A stretch of 64,000 nucleotides of DNA from Liriodendron chinense (Eukaryota; Streptophyta; Magnoliopsida; Magnoliales; Magnoliaceae). The stretch covers positions 3,410,001 to 3,474,000 of the forward strand of contig ML058477.1 of assembly GCA_003013855.2 (NCBI GenBank), read 5' to 3'. This document shows positions 47,870 through 58,875 of this stretch, piece by piece (position 1 is the stretch's first letter; each line of letters starts with the position of its first letter). The notes beneath the pieces are model-generated. The model saw only the letters and a list, made by a program, of their open reading frames with translations. It searched no databases and was not told the DNA's origin. The position numbers and the translations under genes are program-made.

Positions 47870-49161
47870 AAGAACGAATGTGGTCATAGGTGAGCCGTCA
47901 AGGACACCTCGAAAAAAAGAACCGACAGAAGCAGTCAACGAGCCAGCAGTTGACCAGGGAGATCACGCTTGAGATAAGGCACTTGTGATTTATGATGTGG
48001 TGTCTCATCTGAAGAAGGTCCCGGCCCGACTCAGCATCTACGATGCCTTGTGCCTTTCGAAGAAATATCGGGAAATGTTGCTCAATTCATTGCTCGATCA
48101 AGAAGCTCGTGAGGTCATGATGGCAGAGATCGAGTCAGAGATGGAAGAAATGAAGATAACGGGAACTGAGGATCGACCAGTAGAACAGGTCATGCAGATT
48201 GACCGATCGTCCATGGTCACATTCTCTGAAGAAGACAGGACGATCAGCCTGACGGACCACAACTGCCCGTTGATGGTGATAGGTCTCATCCGAGACATAG
48301 AGGTTCGAAGATGCATGCTGGACGACGGGTCCGCTGTGAATATTATGTACCTGAAGACATTGCAGCAATTGGGTTTCAGACAGACAGCACTTCAACCAAG
48401 CGCCATGGTTATCCAAGGGTTCAATCAGGACGGCCAGCGTGTCCTAGGGTCCATTACTGTCATGCTGGAGATAGAAGAATTGAGTATTAAATCGATGCGA
48501 TGACAACATACAATATCTTGTTGGGACGACCATGGCTTCATCAATACGGTATCATTCCCTCGACATGCCATCAATGCTTCAAGTACAATAGGGATGGCGT
48601 CCAGTATAGAGTGGCGGCAGACTCGAGGCCGTACTCCATCACTGAATCCTTCCTAGTAGATGCGCAATACTATCAGGAAAGAGATGGAACCGAGACCGCC
48701 AGAAAAGCCAGCGAACCGACAGAGGTGGCACAGGGGGCAGAACCCCAGGGTGAGAGTTCAAGACAAGCGAACGAAGCTCCACGAGTGGTCGCTGAAGCGA
48801 CAGGGGCTCACGGAGAAAATCCGTTGCCAAGGAAGAAGTTCTACCTGATCCCGAAGCACCTCCGGAAGGCAGGGCAGTCAGTGTTGAAACAGATGACAAG
48901 CCAACAGATGAGCGTGTTACAGTCCAGCTTCAATATGCCGGTGCCAAAGGTTGAGAGGATTTGTCCCTTCCCTAAAGCTCCGAGCCAGTTCTGCGTGTCG
49001 CCGACAATGGGAGCCAGGCATGAGATAAGGTTTCAGGTTGGACTCCGCAACCCATTGCAGATTGAAGAGAACGCGAAGAGAACACCAATAGAAACACCGC
49101 CCATTGAAGAAGAAAGATATAGCAAGGCCAGTAGGAACATCATGAGAAACATGGGGTTCAT
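47870..49161 (+). pseudogene. Protease region of D2
   Basis: The segment in one frame (47985-48503) reads KKVPARLSIYDALCLSKKYR, then the active site MLDDGSAVNIMYLKTLQQLG at about 48316-48375 with the D-[GS] form seen in Tat elements. Near 48500 the frame changes and the typical end YNILLGRPWLHQYG follows, then a long linker rich in Glu, Ala and Pro. The gag stop and a TGA just before 47985 separate it from gag, and gag and protease are in different frames. The protease would process Gag-Pol. Domain assignment is good; no intact ORF. Confidence 0.8.
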
Positions 49162-51642
49162 TTGTTCAAAACCACCAGCCCGAAAAGGCATGCTAGCACC
49201 CTTCGAAGTAAAGACGAAGGTATACATAGGAAAAGAAGCCCTGGGGCAAGATGTGAAATCAGGCATATTAACATGGTGACGATCAGTCCCGTGGAAGAGG
49301 TGAGGCCCGCTGGACCAAATGAAGTCATACAACCGAGTGCCGCACCAGAGCAAATCGAAGATGGAGGTCAGCCCACGATAGATGAGCTACAAGAAGTCAA
49401 TCTGGGGACTTCTGATGAGACGAGGAATACTTACATCAGCAAGAACATTCCAGAGGAAGAGAGGGAGAGCTACATTCAACTCCTGAAAGAGAACAGAGAC
49501 GTGTTCGCATGGACCTATTCTGAAATGCCAGGACTGAACCCGGCAATCGCGATGCACATGTTGAATATTGCGAAGGAGAAAAGGTCAGTCAAGCAACCAC
49601 AGAAGCGCTTCCATCCTGACATCGTCCCGAAGATAGAAGAAGAGGTGAAGAAGCTGCTTCAAGCCGAGTTCATTAGGGAATTTCAGTATCCCAAATGGAT
49701 CTCGAACATAGTACCTATAAAGAAGAAGAGCGGCCAGATCCGGGTGTCTGTTGATTTCCACAACCTGAATGAGGCTTGTCCCAAAGATGACTTTCCTCTA
49801 CCCATCCCGGAACTCCTGATTAACAGCACGTCGGCATATACCACGATGTCCTTTATGGATGGCTACTCAGGGTATAATCAGATCCGAATGGCTCCAAAAG
49901 ACGAAGAGTCCACTGCCTTCCGCACATCTCTCGGGATATTCTGTTATCGGGTGATGCCGTTTGGGCTGAAAAATGCGAGCGCTATGTATCAGAGAGCGAT
50001 GCAGGTAATCTTCCAAGACATGATGCACAAGCATGTGGAATTCTATGTTGATGACCTGGTAGTGAGGTCCGACGGACATCAGCAGCATCGTGAACATTTG
50101 AAGTTAGTATTTCAGAGGTTGAGGAAGAAGAGCCTCCGCATGAACCCGTTGAAGTGCGCCTTTGGGGTGTCCTCTGGAAAATTCCTTGGCTTTGTGATCG
50201 AGCATCGGGGAATCAAGATTGACCCCGCGAAGATCAAGGTGATCCGAGAAATGCCTCCTCCGAAGAATTTGAAAGAGCTGAAGAGTTTCCAAGGGAGAGT
50301 CGCTTACTTGCGGCGGTTCATCTCGAACTTGTCAGGTCGCTGCCAGCCTTTCTCTCGGCTGAACAAGAAAGACGTCCGCTTCGAGTGGGACGAAGCGTGC
50401 CAGAAAGCCTCCGATTCCCTCAAAGAGTTACTTAGGAAAGCTCCAGTTCTCGCAGCGCCAATCGAGGGAAAGCCTCTAATACTATATGTAGCAGTGGGAG
50501 AGAACTCACTGGGGGCACTGCTCGCCCAGAAGAATGAAGAAGGAAAAGAGAATGCTCTGTACTACTTGAGCCTCACGCTCGTCGGTGCTGAGTTTAATTA
50601 CTCACCGATTGAGAAGATATGCCTGGCCTTGATATTCACTGTGAAGAAGCTGAGGCATTACTGTCTGTCATACCAGATTACACTGATCTCCAGAGCAGAT
50701 CCTATCAAGTTCCTGATGAACCGACCTATGTTGTCCGGACGATTAGCCAAATGGGCCCTACTGCTATCCGAGTTCGACATTACGTATCTGCCATCTCGAG
50801 CTGTTAAAGGGCAGGCGATAGCCGATTTTCTAGTAGCCCACCCGATACCGGATACCATGGAAATGGAATGTGATCTTCCTGACGACCAAGCCATGACGGT
50901 AAGGGTCGCGAGACAGTGGCAGATGTGTTTCGACGGAGCCTCCAGAGCTGCACGATCAGGAGCTGGTGTGATCTTCATCAGTCCTCAAGGTGACTTATTG
51001 CCCTACTCATTCACAATACTGTCGTCGTGCATAAACAACGAGGCAGAGTATCAGGCCCTCATCATTGGGTTACAGTTGGCACGAGACATGCAAATCCGAT
51101 CACTACAGGTATACGGTGATTCTCGGTTAGTTGTGGGACAGCTTATGACGGAATATGAAGTCCGCAAGCCAGAGCTATCATCTCTTTGCCATCAGGCCCA
51201 AGCCCTATTCGATCATTTTCGGGACAGTACAGTATCGCACGTCCCAAGAGCTGAAAATTCTCAAGCTGATGCATTGGCTAACCTGGCCGCGGCTCTCGCG
51301 CACCCAGGGGGCAGCCCACTTCAAGTTACCATAGAGGAAAGAATGATACTGCCATCCCTCACAGCAGCCGAGAATGTCACGAGTGCAAGCCCCGTACATT
51401 GCTTTGAGATCACAGAAGAAGAAGATTGGAGAAGACCATTCTCTGATTACTTGAAGTATGGGTTCTTACCCGAGGATCCGCGAATGCACACTCAAGTCAG
51501 AACGCATGCCAGCTTGTTCGTCTTTTTAGAAGAAGTACTGTATCGACGCTCCAGCGACGGAACGCTGTCAAGATGCCTGGCCCAGGAAGAAGTTCATGAT
51601 ACGCTGAGAGAGGCGCACGGAGGAGAATGTGGTGCCCATTAA
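49162..51642 (+). CDS. RT and dual RNase H of D2
   Basis: An 826-codon open frame; its first 35 or so codons overlap the previous frame and are probably not native. RT blocks: IRVSVDFHNLNEACPKDDF, motif A FMDGYSGYNQIRMAP, VMPFGLKNAS, catalytic FYVDDLVVRS (Tyr at residue 295), KCAFGVSSGKFLGF. The first RNase H is degenerate (LYVAVGENSLGALLAQ lacks the usual Asp), as in Tat elements. A second RNase H begins near residue 588 with MCFDGASRAARSGAG (Asp 591), then NNEAEYQALIIGLQLA (Glu), VYGDSRLVVGQL (Asp) and AENSQADALANLA (Asp), so all four catalytic positions are present. The frame ends in the integrase zinc-binding region. It is the best preserved gene of the window. Confidence 0.9.
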   Translation: MFKTTSPKRHASTLRSKDEGIHRKRSPGARCEIRHINMVTISPVEEVRPAGPNEVIQPSAAPEQIEDGGQPTIDELQEVNLGTSDETRNTYISKNIPEEERESYIQLLKENRDVFAWTYSEMPGLNPAIAMHMLNIAKEKRSVKQPQKRFHPDIVPKIEEEVKKLLQAEFIREFQYPKWISNIVPIKKKSGQIRVSVDFHNLNEACPKDDFPLPIPELLINSTSAYTTMSFMDGYSGYNQIRMAPKDEESTAFRTSLGIFCYRVMPFGLKNASAMYQRAMQVIFQDMMHKHVEFYVDDLVVRSDGHQQHREHLKLVFQRLRKKSLRMNPLKCAFGVSSGKFLGFVIEHRGIKIDPAKIKVIREMPPPKNLKELKSFQGRVAYLRRFISNLSGRCQPFSRLNKKDVRFEWDEACQKASDSLKELLRKAPVLAAPIEGKPLILYVAVGENSLGALLAQKNEEGKENALYYLSLTLVGAEFNYSPIEKICLALIFTVKKLRHYCLSYQITLISRADPIKFLMNRPMLSGRLAKWALLLSEFDITYLPSRAVKGQAIADFLVAHPIPDTMEMECDLPDDQAMTVRVARQWQMCFDGASRAARSGAGVIFISPQGDLLPYSFTILSSCINNEAEYQALIIGLQLARDMQIRSLQVYGDSRLVVGQLMTEYEVRKPELSSLCHQAQALFDHFRDSTVSHVPRAENSQADALANLAAALAHPGGSPLQVTIEERMILPSLTAAENVTSASPVHCFEITEEEDWRRPFSDYLKYGFLPEDPRMHTQVRTHASLFVFLEEVLYRRSSDGTLSRCLAQEEVHDTLREAHGGECGAH

Positions 51643-52672
51643 GACGGCCGGAACCTGCATCATAGAGTGCGTCACATGGGCTATATTGGCCCACCATGGT
51701 GAAAGATGCGATGGACTACGTCAGGAAATGCCATCAGTGTCAGATACATGCTGACATCATACATATACCTCTAGAAGAATTGCATCAGTCAGTGATGTCT
51801 TGGCCTTTTGCGGCCTGGGGTATGGATGTGATAGGCCCCATTAGCCCCTCTTCCTCTCAAGGGCACCAGTACATACTGGCGACAACAGATTACTTCTCTA
51901 AATGGGCTGAGGCTGTGGCCCTGAAGAACGTGAAAGCTAAACAAGTGGAGGGTTTCATCCGGAACGTCATCATCTACAGACACGGTATTCCCGATCGGAT
52001 CGTCACAGATAACGGCACGCCCTTCCGAAATGCCATGATTGACAAGCTGTGTGCCAAGTTTAAGACCAAGCATTGCTACTCAACGCCTTATAATCCTCCT
52101 GCAAACGGACTTGCTAAGGCATTCAACAAAACCATCGTGAAGATTCTGAAGAAAACGGTGGCAAAGAATAAGAAAGACTAGGACAAATGGTTGCCTGAAG
52201 CACTCTGGGCATATCGTACTACGCATTGCACAGCAACGCGGGCTACTCCCTATTCACTAGTATATGGCACGGAGGCCATTGTCACGATGGAAGTTCAGGT
52301 CGAGTCCCTACGAGTCGCACTTCGAAACTCCCTGACAGATGAACGTAATCTTGAGCTCAGGATGGTCGAGCAAATGCCTTGGACGAGAAGAGGCTCGCGG
52401 CACAGCAACGACTAGAGATGTATCAGAAGCATATCTCAACGGCATATGACAAGCGAGTCAGGGGTAGATCCTTCAAGAAGGGTGACTTGGTACTCGTAAT
52501 GAAGCGACTGACAGCTACGCACACTACAAAGATCAAGTTTGACCCTAAGTGGGACCCGATATGCATCATAGAAGAAGTCTACTCCAACGGGGCCTACCGT
52601 TTAGTGAATTTCGACGGTGGCGGAGCCGGTTTTGCAATTAATGGCCGATTTCTGAAGAAATATTACCCCTAA
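51643..52672 (+). pseudogene. Integrase of D2, broken
   Basis: The zinc-binding region is split by a frameshift near 51650 (HGGECGAH before, YVRKCHQCQ after). The core has GMDVIGPISPS (first Asp) and RIVTDNGTPFRN (second Asp). Where the catalytic Glu belongs, the codon at 52116-52118 is AAG, giving ANGLAKAFNKTI, so Lys replaces Glu. An in-frame TAG at 52179-52181, another frameshift near 52380 and then the C-terminal part (RSFKKGDLVLVMKR, GAYRLVNFDG, INGRFLKKYYP) follow. Integrase joins the cDNA to the chromosome; this copy cannot. Confidence 0.88.
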
Positions 52673-53236
52673 CAGTCAACCTGTTACTTCCCTTTACATA
52701 AATATGAGAAATGTAAACTCCCCAAGAGAGGGAATGTAATAAGTAAGTATAGAAATGGAGAATGAAATGGAGTAGAATACAATAGATAAGCCTGTAGTTA
52801 CAAAAGCTAATCAGTTGCTCTGTATTCTTGCAGGTCTTCCTTGCCCTTGCTATGGAGAAATAAACAAGAAAGACCATTCGGCTACGACATGAGCGTGTTC
52901 CGAGCTTAGAAACCCAGGACACTCCCGAAATCGACGATAAAGGGAAGTATTACTCTTTTCATTTCATTCTACATTCATTACTTATTAGAATTATGATTAT
53001 TATTGTTATTGTTGCAAACCATTCTAACACACATCACACAAACATCACACGATAGAAAAGTAATTGCTATAGTCATTTCATTTAACAAAAGTTTGGTTGA
53101 CATCTTTCGACGCCGTATACATGAATGATCAGAAGGTAAGTATTTCTTACACCAACTACAAAATTTTCTAAAGGTAAGATCCTATGATCATTTCTATACA
53201 TTTGAAGTCAAGAAAGAGAGCATCAGGAGTGAAAGA
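52673..53236. other. Spacer between D2 pol and the antisense gene
   Basis: AT-rich and without a supported ORF. It contains the convergent ends of sense pol and the minus-strand gene, so both transcripts should terminate here. No terminator motif is identified. Confidence 0.5.
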
Positions 53237-53928
53237 TCAAAGTTTCTCCAAACATCCTGATATCAGCCTGATCACGGCCACCCTGGCAGTTTCCATCGCT
53301 GACTTTGCTGCAGATAACATCTCCTCAGGATCAGGAACATGTTGAAGTTCAGCAGTCAAATCTTCCAACTGCTTGCGCGCTGCTTCGCCCTCACTCTCGA
53401 GCCGCGTGACCACTATCTGGCCCTGAGCAACTACTGACTCGAGACAGGCAGCTTCGAAGCTCACGACGATCTTCTCCGCCTGCAGACGATCATTTTCAGC
53501 GTCGATTTAAGCTATACGACCCAAGCACCCTTCATACTGTATCTTATTATTTTGTAGGGATTCTCGTGCGTTCATCGTCGAATGCGCGTGGCGTTCCACT
53601 GCAGGTCCCAAAGACTCTGCAATCCTCCTCCGCTTCTCCTCGATAGCAGGATCGGGCTCGACGCGCTCAACAGCTGCTACGTTTGCGAGGGAGCTTTCGA
53701 ACGCAGAGAGCCGATCGACAACCACGAGCGCATCAGACCTAACTACTCCGACACAAGCTTCCAGCGCTTTCATGCCAGCGCCCAGCATATGCCATTCTCG
53801 TGGATCGGCCAACGCCTTCGCGAGACTAGACAGCAGGCCCTTCAGCACGCTCTGACCAAAACAATCTAAATGTTCAAATGCAGGAATGTCCGGCATCATA
53901 GTAATGGCGACGTCAGAATCGACGGCAG

Positions 53929-54027
53929 TTGCAAGAAAAAAATGCAAGACAAACAAATGATGCGTTAGCAAAAATGAAAGCAGAAACTACAAGTCGTAAT
54001 TTAATGTGAATTACGAAAGAGTCGTAC
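53929..54027 (-). other. Intron 3 of the antisense gene, acceptor mutated
   Basis: On the minus strand: donor GTACGACT, TTTGCTAACG as branch point, T-rich tract, but TTGCAA where AG is expected. Length about 99 bp, like the other two. A single G-to-A change would explain it. Confidence 0.55.
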
Positions 54028-54183
54028 CACGAATGGCAGGAAGATCAACAGCAGGCTCCGAAAGTCCCGCAATGCATGTCCCGGAATCAACAACTGTTTC
54101 TAAATCTTCACCCGGCAGTTCAATAGTCACAACCGGAGATGATACGACGGAAGTGGCAGAGGCAGGAATCGACTTAATAAGAT

Positions 54184-54281
54184 CTATAGAAATAAGATAA
54201 TAATAACAAAATATGGTTAGTATGATTATGCAGGAATCAAAGAAGAAAAGTACAAAGCAGAACCACAATCGTATTTCTTAC
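54184..54281 (-). other. Intron 2 of the antisense gene (98 bp)
   Basis: On the minus strand: donor GTAAGAAA, a branch-point-like CATACTAACCA about 30 bases before the acceptor, acceptor TATTTCTATAG. Confidence 0.85.
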
Positions 54282-56336
54282 CTTGTGCTTGCGGAATGTT
54301 GGGTCCGACTTCGACCGCAGCAGAGTGTGACGTATCCACGACCTTTAACTCAACAGGACAGTCTACTTGCAATGAACAGCCTGATGGAAGGACCGAAGAA
54401 GGATCGACGTTCCCTTCACGTATCTCAAGCTCAGGAACGGATTCCTCGGCGTTATCAGCACGAACGGGCAAACAAGGATGAACATCCATCGGTAACCCCA
54501 TAGTCGGTGCCGCGACAGCCTGAGAAATGAAGACCAAAGGCTCGAAAGAAGGCTGGACCCTGATGTTGTCGTAGAGTTGTGCTTCGATCGCTGCTATGGC
54601 AACATTGTCAAGATCACCTACACCCCCGATACCGGTATCGTTATCATAATAGTTCGCGAGGGAATCATTGTTACTGTGATCATTGGCACGATCAACTCTC
54701 CAGTCATCGCCAGAATAATCTACAGGTTCATCTTCAAGCTGCGACCCCGAATCATCGAGGCATGCTGCTCCTTGATCGTCACCGGCTTCAAAACCGCCTT
54801 CGGCATTGTCCCCCTAGACATCTGCAGGCTCGGGCTCACCTCTGTCACGATTATCGATAATCATATCTTCTTCGTCTGCAATCTCCTCTGTAGCACCAGA
54901 CCGAAGCTCACCTTCTTCGCGACTATCAGCAACAGTCGCACCTGCGGCTACCTCTGGAGGATTAATCTGCAACGATGGATCCAAACTCCCCCACTTCTTG
55001 ATATGTAACATTTCTGCCTTTCTTAAGTTTTTCTCAGGTGCTGACGGGCGAACTCTTGGTGTGAGTTTTATCTTGACTCTCAACTGATCTCTCGCGTGGC
55101 CCGGTGGAAGATCGTCAACGAAATCATCAGAAGGTCTAACTCCTGCCATGCCTTCCGTAGGCTCACCCTCTTCGAAAGACGGAGGAACAGTCTCTGCCGG
55201 GGGACGTGAAGATCCGACGTCTTGCTGACGCCTCTATATAGGGACCTCGAAGCAATACCATCCGACCAACGCTCCATCTTCTTTCCTATGAGTGATCGAC
55301 ACGTTCAAGGAAGTTAGATGGCTGGTACCAGGAACTCCGACGGCCTCACGCTACTCACGAAATTAACCAAGACCGTCCTCAGGAATGTCACTCAACCTCG
55401 GAGGAGAGAGATAGAGAGGGAAATCGACAGGCTTGGCATCTTGGATGCGTGCGTACTGATGCCCCCACCATCTCATCCAACCATAAGAAGTCGCGGGACG
55501 TCGACTATCGCCAGGCAACACGAACCTCGCGCCAGTTCGTGTCAACAAAAGCTGGTCCCACATCCACTCCCAATGGACAGGACCTCCTGTGCCATATGCT
55601 CGTTCTATCCTCGTCACACTCGGAAGAGTCGACGGAACACCCTGATCATAGCCAAACTGTCTGGCGAACCTACTCGGATAATAAGGCTCGCGCCAGAACT
55701 CCATGCCTTCGCGAAACGGGAGAGAAACGGTCTGGATAGATATAAGGAATTCCCTATCAGAAGAATCAACCGAATCCTCATCATCGACGACTTCGAGATC
55801 TTCATCAGCAATGGAAGCGGGAAAATGGTAGAAGTCAACTTTATTCTGGCTACAGATCTTTGAAGACACCCATTCTGGCGTCTTAAGCACCATCTTAGCC
55901 TTCATGAACCGGATAAAAGGCGGTCGGTCCGGAAAGAAGTAGGCGTGAGGCTTCATGCCATATACCCATGGGAAATAAATGCCCAACCAGCTGCAGAAAT
56001 AATGCCATGAGCAATAAGCCGCATCCATTCCATCAGCAGGTTTGTCCGGATTACTGGCAACGTAACCAAACGCCCTATATATGCTGCAGAGTACAGGTGG
56101 CGCTATAGCAAGATATTAACCACTGGTAAGGGCACCCGCCATGACGAAACAAGAAACCCTGACGCCATCAACACTCTTTCGAGCTGGGAAGCGTGACCGC
56201 GGACAACCAGTAAGCGAGGAAGCCTGATAGCTCGCAAGTGGGAGATAATACGTTCGGGCAAGGAAATTTTCGTTGGAACCGTTGTCGTAAGGCCCTTATT
56301 CTTTTAACATCAACTTTATATTTTTCGTAGTCAATC

Positions 56337-56437
56337 CTGAAAGAGAGAAAGGAGAGAGAACTTCACATAAGAAGCTACGCAGGAGAAAAGAACATACATC
56401 ATGAGAAGAAAGAAAGAGACGTCCTGTGAAGACTTAC
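56337..56437 (-). other. Intron 1 of the antisense gene (101 bp)
   Basis: On the minus strand: donor GTAAGTC after GGCCTGAA, pyrimidine-rich end CTCTCTTTCAG before GATTGACTACG. The exons on both sides are open (VYFNHGLK before, LRQRFQRKFPCPNVLSPT after). Confidence 0.8.
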
Positions 56438-57692
56438 TTCAGGCCGTGGTTGAAGTAGACTGACCAATTTTCATAGTGTATCTTTGTAATGCAATCAAAT
56501 TGTTGCAATTCATGGAACAACTCCAAACACGCCTTGGAATGATAAGCCTTTCGATCACCTTCGCGTCTGAAGCCAGACAATTCTTCATCAGAGGGGATAT
56601 ATTCTTGATAATACCTGCCCGCGTATGGGCAAGCCCGCCATCACCTTAAGATCCTAGAGGGTTATGCTCATCTCTCCTTGAGGAAGATGGAAAGAGTTGG
56701 TAAAGGAACTCCAGTAATTTAAGAAGCCCCTGAGAATCATCGGATCTCATGGAAAGAAGCCGGCAGTCGCCTTGATGGCATAGTAGAGCCCGACCTCCCT
56801 CAGCACAACCTCGTGCCGAATCAGAATCTCCTTCGCCCATGGGATGTAGCTGTCACGACAACTCAGATGCCCTCGTGTACCAAAGCTCGAAGTCTCCCAC
56901 ATTGCGGACGTGCTCATAGGAAGGAACCTTTGACGCACCGTCTCAAAGAAATAAGTCGGGTAAGGCGCATGGGGATCACATGTAGGCATGAGGAAAGTCA
57001 TTTCCTTAATCTCACCAACCTTCTGTTGCTTCCCAGAGTGGCAGTGAGTAATCTCTCAGGAATTGAAAACCATCTCTCCACTCCATAGAATTGGCTAGGT
57101 CTACGAACATCAGATGGCTCAATGCTCGGAAAAGGTTTACACCTCATAAGAGACTTTTGGTGTAAGATGACTTCGCCATCGTAAGGGTTCGTGATGCAGA
57201 TACCATGCTCAGCAACAATCTTGTTGCTCTCCCATCAAATCTTCATCCTTTCATATTTCAAGTCGAGGAGTTGTGTCAATCGCTCCGCTTGACTAAGCGC
57301 TTTGATTGGTTGTTTTCCTCGTCCTCCTTTCTTCTTACCTTTCTGACCTGTCAAATTTTCTTCTACATTTTGGACAGGTATATCTTGAGGACCTGCCTCG
57401 ATGGCACTCGCCACACCAGCAAGTTGGGCATACCAATAGACCCACTCTTGTTCTGTTCCCTGTTTTGGAGGTTCGGGCGCTGTTTTGTTGACAATATGCG
57501 CACCAGCACTTCATGAGGAAGCTGCCCAATACGCTCTGAGAAGTCCTTTATCTCGGGTTCGACCGCAGGAAAGAAGCGAGAGTTATGTCTTGGAGGAGGG
57601 TTGGAAGGACCTTCAGCCGTTCTTTTCCGACCGCGCTTCATCGGCATCGGACCAGAAGCATGCGACCCAGAGGTTTCACCAGAAGATCCCAT

Positions 57693-58334
57693 TGTCACTA
57701 CTGCAATTCACTGCAACGCGCAAACAGAACAACATCAGAAAACAACTCGATAAACACGGGCAAATAGCCTAATAAAATCGTATCGCAAACACAAGCACAA
57801 CACATAGAGCATAAGCAACAAAGCATGAAAGCAACCAAATCAAGAGCATAGCATATCAGTCATCATATTCATTTCACAACAAAGCAATTGCCATCATACA
57901 TGCACGCATACATGTGATTGATGCACACACAAAATCATAGATTAAACCCACAATACATCCATGCATTTAGCCCAAAAGCAGCCTTGACAAGTCCAGGTGC
58001 TTCTAAGCAGGTACTGGACAGAGTCAGGAAACAGTTTCAGCATCATATATACGCAATTGTTCGCACACAGCAACTTCATAGGCGATCGGAACGCTATAAG
58101 CGCACTCTGGTAGACATACCCTGAACCTGCCTAAAAATAAATAGTTGCAAGCTATGACAGGCCAAAGTAGGTAGCTTATTGCAGGCCTAAGGCATTGAGC
58201 TTCAATCGTGCTTGAATTTTAAGTGATCTAGCCTCAAACAGCACTGAATTTGACTGAGAAACGGAGCCGGAAATGCCATTTCTTCACCGAGTGCAATACA
58301 GGAGCTAAAAATGGAAATTTCGGCTAAGTGTTGG
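57693..58334. other. Upstream region of the antisense gene
   Basis: Non-coding. It must hold the promoter of the minus-strand gene if it is transcribed separately. No clear TATA box was found. On the minus strand GCGTTGCAG just before the ATG could be an acceptor of a 5' UTR intron. Confidence 0.4.
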
Positions 58335-58710
58335 GCTCACATGCGCCCAAGGTGGAGCGCCAGGCGCATGTGGCCCCTCACATGCGCCCAATCCATAAAG
58401 TTTGAAAGTGCAACTTCATCACTTAAGGCCTCAGGCGCATGTGCAGTCTCACATGCGCCTAGCACAGAGCAAGAAAGAGAGCAAGTTTGGAATCCAAAGC
58501 TCCAGGCGCATGTGGCATCTCACATGCGCCCATCTCCAAGTTTTCAAACAAATGACAGTCCTGGGCAATGCCCTAGGCGCATGCCCAGAACAACATGCGC
58601 TTGGGACATGCGCCCACCTCTTCAAGGCATTCCACATGCGCCTGGAGGGAGTTTCTTTGCCAAAAAAATGGATGGTAGGCCACATGCACCCACAAGGGGA
58701 CCACATGCGC
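58335..58710. repeat. Palindrome array near the D2 polypurine tract (71-bp period)
   Basis: Four palindromes start at 58363, 58434, 58505 and 58576, exactly 71 bp apart. The first three have perfect 10-bp arms, GGCGCATGTG and CACATGCGCC, around six variable bases; the fourth is imperfect. The 45-bp spacers differ from one another. Single ACATGCGCC words flank the array on both sides. Confidence 0.85.
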
Positions 58711-58860
58711 CTGTACCCTGAGGGTGATCTCTCTCACCTTGGGAAAATTGGATTTTCTGACTCGAGAAAATGTTGGAATGACTCAGCGAGTCAACTATTT
58801 ATACTTGAGCCTAATGGACCGGTGCACTGCACTAGCATGACGTAAGCATCCAGCGCAGCA

Positions 58861-58875
58861 CACCGGGGGGGCACT
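58861..58875 (+). other. Polypurine tract of D2
   Basis: CACCGGGGGGGCACT directly before the 3' LTR, as in D1. Confidence 0.8.

Larger units (their letters stand above)
53237..57692 (-). pseudogene. Antisense accessory gene of D2 with introns (plant-mobile-domain-like)
   Basis: Minus-strand coding blocks run for 4.5 kb. The start ATG is at 57692 (MGSSGETSGSHASG, then basic KRGRKRTAEG). A middle block (56028-55363) has WLGIYFPWVYGMKPHAYFF and YYPSRFARQFGYDQGVP, which I associate with the plant mobile domain found in antisense ORFs of Tat-type elements. Acidic, low-complexity blocks follow (55149-54300), then a helical Ala/Glu-rich end (RLESEGEAARKQLEDLTAEL), probably coiled coil, with a stop at 53237-53239. 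Three intron-like gaps of 98-101 bp are present. Frameshifts and stops show decay. Function is unknown; a nuclear or regulatory role is only a guess. Gene structure is well supported, domain name moderately. Confidence 0.75.

Noticed and set aside
54577..55863. Plus-strand ORFs of 143 and 181 codons in D2
   Set aside because: They are opposite to the better supported minus-strand exons and show no recognisable motif.
58363..58600. CRISPR array
   Set aside because: The repeat/spacer look is real, but repeats are only partly conserved, there are four, and the context is a plant retrotransposon without cas genes.
58311..58845. ORFs of 136 and 147 codons through the palindrome array
   Set aside because: Composition follows the ACATGCGCC words, both strands are open, and nothing resembles a protein family.
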